Shown here piece by piece: positions 1-5,398 of a DNA stretch of 22,521 bases. The notes under the pieces were generated by a model. The model had not been told where the DNA came from. It saw only the letters and a list, made by a program, of their open reading frames with translations, and searched no databases. The stretch is from contig JANXRT010000426.1 of NCBI GenBank assembly GCA_025356735.1, positions 1 to 22,521 of the forward strand. Reading direction: 5' to 3'. Within the stretch, counting starts at the first letter, position 1. Each line of letters starts with the position of its first letter. The DNA is from Acetobacteraceae bacterium (lineage in GTDB: Bacteria; Pseudomonadota; Alphaproteobacteria; Acetobacterales; Acetobacteraceae). The position numbers and the translations under genes were made by a program.

Positions 1-1
1 C

Positions 2-226
2 GTGCCGGTGATGGTCGGCGACGCAGTGCTGTGCAAGGTGATCAGCGACCGGCTGCTTGACCAGTTCGCGATCTACGTCCAGCCGATCAACTACCCGACG
101 GTGCCGCGCGGCACTGAGCGGCTGCGCATCACGCCCTCGCCGCTGCACTCGGACGACGACATCGAACACCTGGTCGGCGCGCTGTCCACCATCTGGGCGG
201 AACTCAGATTGCGCCATGCCGCTTAA
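2..226 (+). CDS. hemA: 5-aminolevulinate synthase, C-terminal end (5' truncated by window)
   Basis: This is the last 74 residues of an ALA synthase, the PLP enzyme that condenses glycine with succinyl-CoA to start tetrapyrrole synthesis in alphaproteobacteria. The visible part reads VMVGDAVLCKVISDRLL, then YVQPINYPTVPRGTERLRIT, then PLHSDDDIEHLV. This is the typical C-terminal small domain of alpha-oxoamine synthases, where the PTVPRGxxRLRIT stretch lies near the substrate site. The N-terminus and PLP lysine lie outside the window, so the first codon here is not a start. The stop is TAA at 224-226, 33 nt before the HiPIP gene on the same strand, so the two may be co-transcribed. Family identity is secure from these motifs. 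Whether the cell has a second ALA synthase cannot be seen. Confidence 0.93.
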   Translation: MPVMVGDAVLCKVISDRLLDQFAIYVQPINYPTVPRGTERLRITPSPLHSDDDIEHLVGALSTIWAELRLRHAA

Positions 227-259
227 AGGTTCTGGACAAGGTCAGAGGGAGTAAGAGCA

Positions 260-529
260 ATGAACGACAGGAACGCATCGCGCCGCGCCGTGCTTGGAAT
301 GGGCGTGGGCGTGGGCGTCGGCGCCGCCGCGATCAGAATGACGGCCTCGCGCGCTCAGGCGCAGGAGAAGATCGCGCAGGCCATGGTGCAGTATCAGAAC
401 AATCCGAAGGACGGCCAGCTTTGCTCGGGTTGTGCGAACTGGCAGCCGCCGAATGCCTGCGCGATCGTCGTCGGCAACATCGATCCGAATGGGTGGTGCA
501 TTGCCTATGCGCCGAAGGCGCCGCAGTAG
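260..529 (+). CDS. High-potential iron-sulfur protein (HiPIP), Tat-exported
   Basis: An 89-residue precursor of a periplasmic [4Fe-4S] electron carrier. Residues 7-13 (SRRAVLG) are a twin-arginine motif. A Gly/Val/Ala-rich hydrophobic stretch follows to about residue 24, and the AQA at 32-34 suggests cleavage there, leaving about 55 mature residues. Cluster cysteines are C55, C58, C67 and C80, spaced C-x2-C-x8-C-x12-C, with the aromatic W79 next to the last one. This fits the small HiPIPs of the Rhodopila type and is shorter than the roughly 85-residue Allochromatium type. The start is supported by AGAGGGAG just upstream. HiPIPs are established donors to the tetraheme PufC or reaction centre in several purple bacteria. 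The neighbouring puf operon suggests that role here, by inference. The signal peptide is encoded partly by a short GTGGGC hexamer run. Confidence 0.93.
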   Translation: MNDRNASRRAVLGMGVGVGVGAAAIRMTASRAQAQEKIAQAMVQYQNNPKDGQLCSGCANWQPPNACAIVVGNIDPNGWCIAYAPKAPQ

Positions 530-605
530 AAGCATGGGGCTCCCCCTCCGTGGGCCTTCCAATTGCCGAAGGCGGCAATCGGAACCTTTGCCCACTCCGC
601 CCCTG

Positions 606-705
606 ACCCCATCGGGGTAGCGCCCCGGGACGTCTGACTTAGTAGAGGGGTTCAAAGGGGCGACGGCCCCTTTGCGGGGTTTGGGGCAGAGCCCCATGCT
701 TTCCT
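606..705. terminator. Convergent-gene hairpins with REP-like extragenic element (copy 1)
   Basis: The 178-bp spacer between the convergent HiPIP (+) and cytochrome (-) genes holds several dyads. ACCCC-ATC-GGGGT lies at 606-618. A perfect 9-bp stem CAAAGGGGC / GCCCCTTTG with a GACG loop lies at 653-674. GGGGC-AGA-GCCCC lies at 683-695. No clear T-run follows. The 653-705 block resembles a second intergenic block near 15114-15171 (shared core GCGGGgTTTtGGgCagaGCCCCAa-cTTCCTGCC), so it looks like a dispersed extragenic palindrome that may double as a bidirectional terminator. Confidence 0.6.
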
Positions 706-707
706 GC

Positions 708-1727
708 CTACGGCGTAGGAAGCGGTGCCGGATCGGCGGACAGGCTTCGCAGGTAGGCGATGATCTCCGCACGCTGCTTCGGATCGGACACGCCTGCCAG
801 GGCCATCTTCGTGCCGGGAGCATAGGCGCTCGGCTTCTCCAGCCACTTGTCGAGTTCGGCGTAGGTCCAGGGTCCCTGCTTGGCCTTCAGCGCAGCGGAA
901 TAATCGTAGCCCGCCATGTGGGCATGCGGGCCGTTGACCACGTTGTAGAGGTTGGGGCCGATACCCGCCTTGCCGCCCTCATTGAAGCTGTGGCAGGCGA
1001 CGCAGGCGTATTTCATCGTGTCGGCCTGGCCCTTCTTGGCGTCCGCCGAAACCAGCAGGACGTCGAGCGATGGCGCGGCGTCCGGCTTGGTTGGCGCCGA
1101 GCCGGCAACGGGCGTGGCACCGGGAACATTGGCGGTCGCCACCGGGCCGGTGACGTCGGGCTTGGCGGCAACCTCGGCCGCGCCCGGATCGGGCAGCGGC
1201 AACGGCGACGGCGACAGGGTGTGCAGATAGTCGATGATGTTGGCTCGGTCCTGCGCGCTACTCAGCCCGGCATAGCCCATCCGTGTGCCCGGAGCGTAGG
1301 CGGCGGGCTTGTAGAGCCAGTGGTTCAGCTCCTCCCACGACCAGTCGCCCTTCTTCTCCTTCAGCGCGTTGGAGTAGTTGTAGCCGGGCACCGAGGCGCG
1401 CTCGCGGCCGACGACGTTGTACAGGTTGGGACCGATTCCCGCGGCCCCGCCGGCTACGAACACGTGACAGGCCGAGCAGACCTTCTTGGCGATCGCCTCG
1501 CCGGCGCCAACATCGGCCTTGACCAGCAACGGCGCCAGCGCCGGAAGTGCCGCGGGTCCCTGGGCCGGGGCGCTGGCGTTCTGCACCGGCGCGGCCGCGA
1601 TCTTCAGCGGACTTTCCTTCAACGGCTTGACCCGCACCAGCTCGTCGCCGATCAGCCCGGTGACGAAGAAGGCGATCCCGGCGACCAGCGTCGCCGCGAG
1701 CACCTTGTTGACTTCCATCGAATCCAT
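708..1727 (-). CDS. Membrane-anchored tandem cytochrome c (two class I heme domains)
   Basis: 339 residues. Residues 8-27 form an uncleaved-looking hydrophobic anchor, followed by an Ala/Pro-rich tether to about 68. Domain 1 has heme motif CSACH at 84-88 and axial Met150 in GTRMGYAG. A Pro/Ala linker spans about 171-220. Domain 2 has CVACH at 242-246 and Met308 in GTKMALAG. Both domains share GIGPNLYNVV, GYxYSxALK and the YAPGT motif, so they look like an internal duplication of a mitochondrial-type cytochrome c2/cy. By family knowledge, anchored cy-type proteins shuttle electrons between the bc1 complex and the reaction centre or oxidases. A donor role to PufC is inferred from position only. 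The gene lies 55 nt downstream of pufC, past an 8-bp-stem hairpin. ATG 1727 is preceded by AAGGAA at 12 nt; M4 is an alternative start. Confidence 0.88.
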   Translation of the reverse strand: MDSMEVNKVLAATLVAGIAFFVTGLIGDELVRVKPLKESPLKIAAAPVQNASAPAQGPAALPALAPLLVKADVGAGEAIAKKVCSACHVFVAGGAAGIGPNLYNVVGRERASVPGYNYSNALKEKKGDWSWEELNHWLYKPAAYAPGTRMGYAGLSSAQDRANIIDYLHTLSPSPLPLPDPGAAEVAAKPDVTGPVATANVPGATPVAGSAPTKPDAAPSLDVLLVSADAKKGQADTMKYACVACHSFNEGGKAGIGPNLYNVVNGPHAHMAGYDYSAALKAKQGPWTYAELDKWLEKPSAYAPGTKMALAGVSDPKQRAEIIAYLRSLSADPAPLPTP

Positions 1728-1755
1728 GCGGTCTCAATTCCTTGACAGGCACTTT

Positions 1756-1776
1756 GGCCTTGAATTCATCAAGGCC
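1756..1776 (-). promoter_or_regulatory. Hairpin between pufC and the tandem cytochrome gene
   Basis: A perfect 8-bp stem GGCCTTGA / TCAAGGCC closes on the 5-nt loop ATTCA, beginning 6 nt downstream of the pufC stop codon. No U-run follows in the transcript direction, so it looks more like a 3'-end stabiliser or partial attenuator than a strong intrinsic terminator. The half-site TCAAGGCC recurs over the pufC stop at 1783-1790. Confidence 0.6.
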
Positions 1777-1782
1777 CCACCC

Positions 1783-2808
1783 TCAAGGCCGGGGGCCCCC
1801 GCCGAGTTCCGGGAAATCCTTCGCCATGCTGACGCCGAACAGCGGCTTGTAGACCCCGATATGGCACGTCGTGCAGTTCACTTTGGGTGCGTCGCCCTGC
1901 GCGCCAAGCCGGTTGGCCGGATAATTCACCCGCAGCGGGTTCAGATAGGTGTTGTTGAGGTCCCGCACCATGCGGATGCCGTACCAGGCGTTGACGCGTT
2001 GCGGCGAGCTCTGGCTCCAATCGGTGAACGAGCGCGAGTTGTGGCAGTAGCTGCAGTTGACGCCCAGTGAGTTCGACATGTGGATCATCAGCGCATAGGT
2101 CCAGTCGGTCTGCTTGATCGACTGGCGGTCGCCGGTCGGCAGCGCGGTCTGCGACACGACGCGGATCTCGTTGGCCTGCTCCAGGAACGGCGTGTACGGG
2201 TCGGTCGGCAGCGACGCTATCCCGGCCGGGGTGGAGGGATGGTTCTTGCCGAGCGCCGCCTGCGTCACGCCGCTGGTGGGGTCGCTGCCGTTGCCGTTGA
2301 ACCAGATGTTGGCCGGCACCGGCTGGCCGCGGTGGCAGGTGTAGCAGGTGACGCCGGTTTCGGCGACGTGGCTGCGCCAGTCGATATTGAGATGCTGCGT
2401 CATCTGCAGCATGCGGCGCGACACGACCTTCGTATAAAGCGAATCGTCCGCCATGTTGGCGGTGTTGTGACAGTAGGCGCAGCCCTGGGTCGGCGACACC
2501 CAGTTGGTGATCGAGACCATCAGCCGGGTGAACTGGCCAACGCTGATGTCGCCCAGCACCTGGACGTTCTTGTAGACCGCGCCGGCGCGCGGGCCGGCGG
2601 TGCCGAGCGACGGCAACGAGATCGGCACCTTGTTGGCGACGTTCAGCGCCGCCAGGGTGCGGGGGTTGTAGACCTGCTCCATCCCGGTGCCGCGGTAGCC
2701 GCGCTGCACGCCCTCGATCGGCGGCCGCTCGGTGGTCACGGCGATGATGCCGACGCTGGCGGTCGCCGCCAGCGCCAAGGCCACGGATACGCCGATGCCA
2801 AGGTTCAC
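1783..2808 (-). CDS. pufC: Photosynthetic reaction centre tetraheme cytochrome c subunit
   Basis: 341 residues. It is the periplasmic subunit that re-reduces the special pair after accepting electrons from soluble carriers. Four heme motifs are present: CAYCH 110-114, CYTCH 155-159, CSYCH 252-256 and CTTCH 312-316. Sixth-ligand Met candidates lie in the helices ahead of them, such as M97, M133 and M241. I place the start at GTG 2806-2808. It overlaps the pufM stop (GTGA), lies 6 nt after GGGAGG, and gives an N-terminal hydrophobic helix at about 5-24. A longer open frame continues upstream inside pufM but is a shadow. No lipobox cysteine is present in the N-terminal segment, so the subunit is probably held by an uncleaved helix or by contact with PufM rather than by lipidation. 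This is inference. Confidence 0.95.
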   Translation of the reverse strand: MNLGIGVSVALALAATASVGIIAVTTERPPIEGVQRGYRGTGMEQVYNPRTLAALNVANKVPISLPSLGTAGPRAGAVYKNVQVLGDISVGQFTRLMVSITNWVSPTQGCAYCHNTANMADDSLYTKVVSRRMLQMTQHLNIDWRSHVAETGVTCYTCHRGQPVPANIWFNGNGSDPTSGVTQAALGKNHPSTPAGIASLPTDPYTPFLEQANEIRVVSQTALPTGDRQSIKQTDWTYALMIHMSNSLGVNCSYCHNSRSFTDWSQSSPQRVNAWYGIRMVRDLNNTYLNPLRVNYPANRLGAQGDAPKVNCTTCHIGVYKPLFGVSMAKDFPELGGGPRP

Positions 2809-3797
2809 CGCACGCCTCCCGGAAAGTTCTGCGGCAAGGTCAATGGATCGATCACCGGCGGGAACACCACCGGGTAGGTCGGCGCGATGCCGTGCTTGAC
2901 GCCCCACAGGTACCAGTTGTCGACCACGGTGCCGGTCAGCAGGATGCCGATGCCGCCGGTCAGCGGGCACAGCACGGCGAACCACCAGCCCCATCGGTGC
3001 CAGGATTCGAAGGTCGCGTTGAAGCCCATCGTCCAGCGCCAGAAGATCCCCGCACGTTCGGCGGCGGTGCCGCGATCGGTGACCTGCTCCAGCTCGCGTT
3101 CGCCGCCGAAGCGCGACACCGACAGGATGGTGGCGCCATGCATCGCGAACAGCAGCGCCGAGCCATACAGGAAGACGATCGAGAGCATGTGGAACGGATT
3201 GTAGAACAGGTTGCCGTAGCGGATCGAGAACGCCGCGGTCCAGTCAAGGTGGGGGAAGATGCCGAACGGCACCGCCTCGCCCCAGCTGCCCATCAGGATC
3301 GGGCGGATGAAGCCAAGCACCAGATAGAGCCAGATCGCGGCGGCGAAGCACCAGGCGGTATGGGTGCCCATGCCGAGCGCCACGGCCCGGCGATAGGTGC
3401 GCACCCACCACAGCAGGATGGAGGTGGTGAGGAAGAACCCGGCGATCAGCCACCAGCCGCCCTGGGCCAGCGGCGGCAACAGGCGCAGGCCCCAGGCCGG
3501 CGGCGGCGGCTCCAGCGCCAGCCAGGGCAGTTGCCGCAGGAACTGCACCGGGTCCCAGTTGACCGAGGCCCACATGTTCAGGCCGATGATCTCGAAGGCG
3601 ATGAAGCCGAAGATCAGCGACAGCGTGCCGAGATAGCCGAGATAGATCGGCCCGACCTGCGCGTCGCCGAACCAGCCGAGCAACCGCGAGAAGCCAAGGC
3701 TGCCGGTGCGCGGAGAGCTGCCGCGCGGCAGCACGAACTCCATTTCCAGCGGGCCGCGGACCTGGATCTGGGTGAAGATGTTCTGATATTCGGCCAT
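2805..3797 (-). CDS. pufM: Photosynthetic reaction centre M subunit
   Basis: 330 residues, five membrane helices. Numbering runs one ahead of the Rhodobacter convention. H203 (M202) is the special-pair bacteriochlorophyll ligand. H220 (M219) and H267 (M266) bind the non-heme iron, with E235 (M234) as the carboxylate ligand. Y211 corresponds to M210 and W253 to M252 at the QA site. The C-terminal extension beyond about 305 is the kind seen in reaction centres that carry a tetraheme subunit. The start ATG has AGAAGG in the upstream GAGAAGGCGAC. Unusually, it is separated from pufL by 97 nt that are mostly filled by a tandem repeat. The stop overlaps the pufC GTG start. Confidence 0.97.
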   Translation of the reverse strand: MAEYQNIFTQIQVRGPLEMEFVLPRGSSPRTGSLGFSRLLGWFGDAQVGPIYLGYLGTLSLIFGFIAFEIIGLNMWASVNWDPVQFLRQLPWLALEPPPPAWGLRLLPPLAQGGWWLIAGFFLTTSILLWWVRTYRRAVALGMGTHTAWCFAAAIWLYLVLGFIRPILMGSWGEAVPFGIFPHLDWTAAFSIRYGNLFYNPFHMLSIVFLYGSALLFAMHGATILSVSRFGGERELEQVTDRGTAAERAGIFWRWTMGFNATFESWHRWGWWFAVLCPLTGGIGILLTGTVVDNWYLWGVKHGIAPTYPVVFPPVIDPLTLPQNFPGGVR

Positions 3798-3810
3798 GTC
3801 GCCTTCTCTA

Positions 3811-3881
3811 CGTTCAAGCCCGGGGCGTTCAAGCCCGGACGTTCAAGCCCGGACGTTCAAGCCTGGGCGCTCAAGCCCAAG
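3811..3881 (-). repeat. Five-copy 14-bp tandem repeat in the pufL-pufM spacer
   Basis: On the + strand the unit is CGTTCAAGCCCGGA. Copies start at 3811 (15 nt, one extra G), 3826, 3840, 3854 and 3868. Copies 2 and 3 are identical; copies 4 and 5 differ at a few positions. Degenerate CTCAAG half-units continue toward the pufL stop (3887-3899). In the transcript the unit reads TCCGGGCTTGAACG. The GGGC-TTGAAC-GCCC junction on the pufM side could form a small hairpin. The tract lies wholly between the pufL stop and the pufM Shine-Dalgarno. Confidence 0.9.
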
Positions 3882-3894
3882 GCTGTCTCAAGAC

Positions 3895-4719
3895 TCAAGT
3901 CCAGATCGGCAGGTTGAGCCACCAGCTCCACCATTCCGGCCAGCCACGGGTCCAGAACGGCCCGCTGATGATGATGCACACGGCACTCCAGAACCCGGCC
4001 GACAGGGCAAGGAAAAGGCCAAGCCGGTGAATGCCGAGGGTGCCGATCGAGTAGCCGATCAGATCGCGGAAGAACGCGTTCTCATGCTCCACCGTCTTGA
4101 CCGTCTCGCCGGCCCGCGGGTTGGCCGCCGACAGGATCAGCGAGGCATGCAGGCCGAGCGCCAGGGTGGTGGTGAAGAAGAACGTCACCGCCAGCATGTG
4201 CGCCGGGTTGTAGTGGAAATGCAGGTACTGGTAGCCGGTGTTCGACACCCAATCGAGGTGGCTCATGATGCCGTAGGGAAAGCCGTAGCCCCAGGCGCCC
4301 ATCAGCACCGGGCGGATCACCTCCAGGCTGAAATAGGCGAAGATCGCGACGCTGAAGGCGAACGGGATGTGCATCCCCATGCCGAGCTTGCGCGCGATCT
4401 CGACCTGGCGCAGCGCCCAGGAGCAGAACGCGCCGAGCGCGCAGATGGTGATCAGCTGCCACAGGCCGCCCTGCTGCAGCGGCGCGAAGGTCAGGCCGTA
4501 GCTCAGGTCGGGCGGGGCGATGTTGATCCGCCACACGTTCCAGGTCGGGCCTAGTGCGGCGCCCCAAAGGATCAGCAGGGTACCAAGCACGGTGAAGAAC
4601 ATCGTGGTGACGCCGAAGAAGCCGACCCAGAAGGGTCCGACCCAGAAGTCGAACAGGTCGCCGCCGATCAGCGTGCCGCCGCGTACCCGGTATTTGTGCT
4701 CGAAGCTAAGCATCGCCAT
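3895..4719 (-). CDS. pufL: Photosynthetic reaction centre L subunit
   Basis: 274 residues, five membrane helices. Numbering is offset by one from the Rhodobacter convention. H154 (L153) and H174 (L173) bind bacteriochlorophylls, H169 (L168) hydrogen-bonds the special pair, and H191 (L190) and H231 (L230) bind the non-heme iron. E213 (L212) and S224 (L223) are the proton-path residues at QB, and Y163 matches L162. The length equals the family norm. ATG 4719 is preceded by GGAGG at 8 nt. It follows pufA after a 117-nt spacer with two hairpins. Downstream it is separated from pufM by an unusual repeat tract. Confidence 0.97.
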   Translation of the reverse strand: MAMLSFEHKYRVRGGTLIGGDLFDFWVGPFWVGFFGVTTMFFTVLGTLLILWGAALGPTWNVWRINIAPPDLSYGLTFAPLQQGGLWQLITICALGAFCSWALRQVEIARKLGMGMHIPFAFSVAIFAYFSLEVIRPVLMGAWGYGFPYGIMSHLDWVSNTGYQYLHFHYNPAHMLAVTFFFTTTLALGLHASLILSAANPRAGETVKTVEHENAFFRDLIGYSIGTLGIHRLGLFLALSAGFWSAVCIIISGPFWTRGWPEWWSWWLNLPIWT

Positions 4720-4758
4720 CGTCGTAGCCTCCGTTGAGGCAGCTATTCTTTGTTAAGG

Positions 4759-4824
4759 CCGGCTTAAATAAGGCCGGATGACCCGGCGGCGGAGATGGGC
4801 TGCATCCAGCCAAACCCGCCGCCG
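4759..4824 (-). promoter_or_regulatory. pufA-pufL intercistronic stem-loops
   Basis: The stronger hairpin spans 4784-4824. A perfect 9-bp outer stem CGGCGGCGG / CCGCCGCCG encloses an inner 5-bp stem GGCTG-CATC-CAGCC (+ strand). A second, bulged stem lies at 4759-4777 (CCGGCTT / AAGGCCGG), with AAGGCCGG also directly repeated at 4755 and 4770. In Rhodobacter, the pufA-pufL hairpin protects the upstream pufBA mRNA from 3' decay and raises the LH1:RC ratio. The same role is inferred here from position. Confidence 0.75.
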
Positions 4825-4836
4825 CGTCGGAAAAGA

Positions 4837-5022
4837 TTATTTCACCGCTCCGGGCAGTGGTGTCAGCTGTCCCGGCACCGATGCGCGGTGCGGGCCTTCC
4901 AGCCAGTTGAACCGGTCGGTGCTGAGCAGGATGAAGTGGATCAGCAGCGCCAGCACGAACAGGAAGACGGAGAGTGCGACAAGCACCCGCCGCGGGTCGA
5001 ACAGCAACCAGACGCGATACAT
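4837..5022 (-). CDS. pufA: Light-harvesting LH1 alpha polypeptide
   Basis: 61 residues, one membrane helix. The N-terminus MYRVWLLFDPRRVL is the classical LH1 alpha start. H29 in LALLIHFILLST is the bacteriochlorophyll-a ligand, and W39 sits in the C-terminal RFNWLEG segment. The C-terminal tail (about residues 43-61) is longer than the minimal antenna and may be trimmed, as is reported for the Rhodospirillum rubrum precursor. ATG follows GGGAGG at 6 nt and lies 12 nt after pufB. Confidence 0.96.
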   Translation of the reverse strand: MYRVWLLFDPRRVLVALSVFLFVLALLIHFILLSTDRFNWLEGPHRASVPGQLTPLPGAVK

Positions 5023-5034
5023 GTCCGTCCTCCC

Positions 5035-5271
5035 CTATGCCACGTACGAAATCAATGAGTGGACGATCTGATGGGTATCTCCGAGCCACGACGTCGTGTA
5101 GCCGTTCGGGCCCGGCAGCCAGGGACGCCACTGCCAGACGAGGAAGTGGGCGACGATCGCGATCACCGTGAAGATGATGAAGCTAAGCATGAACAGGCCG
5201 TGGAACTCCTTGGCCTCCCGTTCGGTCATCCCCGATACCGAACTATCGGTTCTTGCAGTCAGGTCACTCAT
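5035..5271 (-). CDS. pufB: Light-harvesting LH1 beta polypeptide
   Basis: 78 residues, one membrane helix. GMTEREAKEFH leads to H24, and H42 in AHFLVWQWRPWLPGPNGY is the bacteriochlorophyll ligand. The fold and the WRPWLPGPNGY end match LH1 beta of the Rhodospirillum rubrum type. About 20 more residues (59-78, ending in a hydrophobic SLISYVA) follow. R. rubrum pufB is known to encode a comparable C-terminal extension that is removed in the mature protein, so processing is plausible here. ATG 5271 follows GGAGGATCGCGTA. It is the first puf gene and sits 127 nt after bchZ. Confidence 0.95.
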   Translation of the reverse strand: MSDLTARTDSSVSGMTEREAKEFHGLFMLSFIIFTVIAIVAHFLVWQWRPWLPGPNGYTTSWLGDTHQIVHSLISYVA

Positions 5272-5381
5272 TACGCGATCCTCCGGATAGCCGCCCTGCG
5301 GCCTTTACCGCGCAATTCCCGCGCGGCGGGGAACACCGTGACCATCTGCGTCACGGCACCTTCTGTGCCCTTGGTATCCAT
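5271..5381 (-). CDS. Doubtful 36-codon leader ORF ending on the pufB start
   Basis: An ATG at 5381 opens a frame of 36 codons (MDTKGTEGAVTQMVTVFPAA, then a basic end RRAAIRRIA). Its TAA overlaps the pufB ATG as TAATG, a classic translational-coupling geometry. It sits where Rhodobacter has pufQ, but it is shorter and has no membrane helix, so I do not call it pufQ. No clear Shine-Dalgarno precedes it, and three hairpins occupy the same DNA. It may be chance. Confidence 0.25.
   Translation of the reverse strand: MDTKGTEGAVTQMVTVFPAARELRGKGRRAAIRRIA
5290..5356 (-). promoter_or_regulatory. Three consecutive stem-loops in the pufB leader
   Basis: Perfect inverted repeats, in + coordinates: GCCGC-CCT-GCGGC at 5290-5302; CCGCGC / GCGCGG with a 7-nt loop at 5308-5326; CCGTGAC / GTCACGG with a 7-nt loop at 5336-5356. 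They lie between the bchZ stop and the pufB Shine-Dalgarno (5280-5284). In mRNA they could stabilise the puf message 5' end. As DNA, the 7-7-7 dyad could also be an operator. No TGT-N12-ACA site is present here. Confidence 0.55.
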
Positions 5382-5398
5382 TGGGCGAAATCCATCAG

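Noticed and set aside
653..674. Classical rho-independent terminator
   Set aside because: The stem is perfect, but no T-run follows on either strand; it is described as a REP-like hairpin that may terminate.
2809..2994. N-terminal extension of pufC
   Set aside because: The extra frame lies inside pufM; the GTG at 2808 with GGGAGG gives the proper anchored N-terminus.
3811..3881. Possible CRISPR-like array
   Set aside because: Units are directly adjacent with no spacers, so it is a simple tandem repeat.
3796..4554. + strand reading frame through the 14-bp repeats
   Set aside because: It runs antisense through pufL, is rich in Arg/Glu/Ala shadow composition, and has no ribosome site.
5271..5381. 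pufQ
   Set aside because: The position fits, but the frame is only 36 codons, has no membrane helix and lacks a ribosome site.
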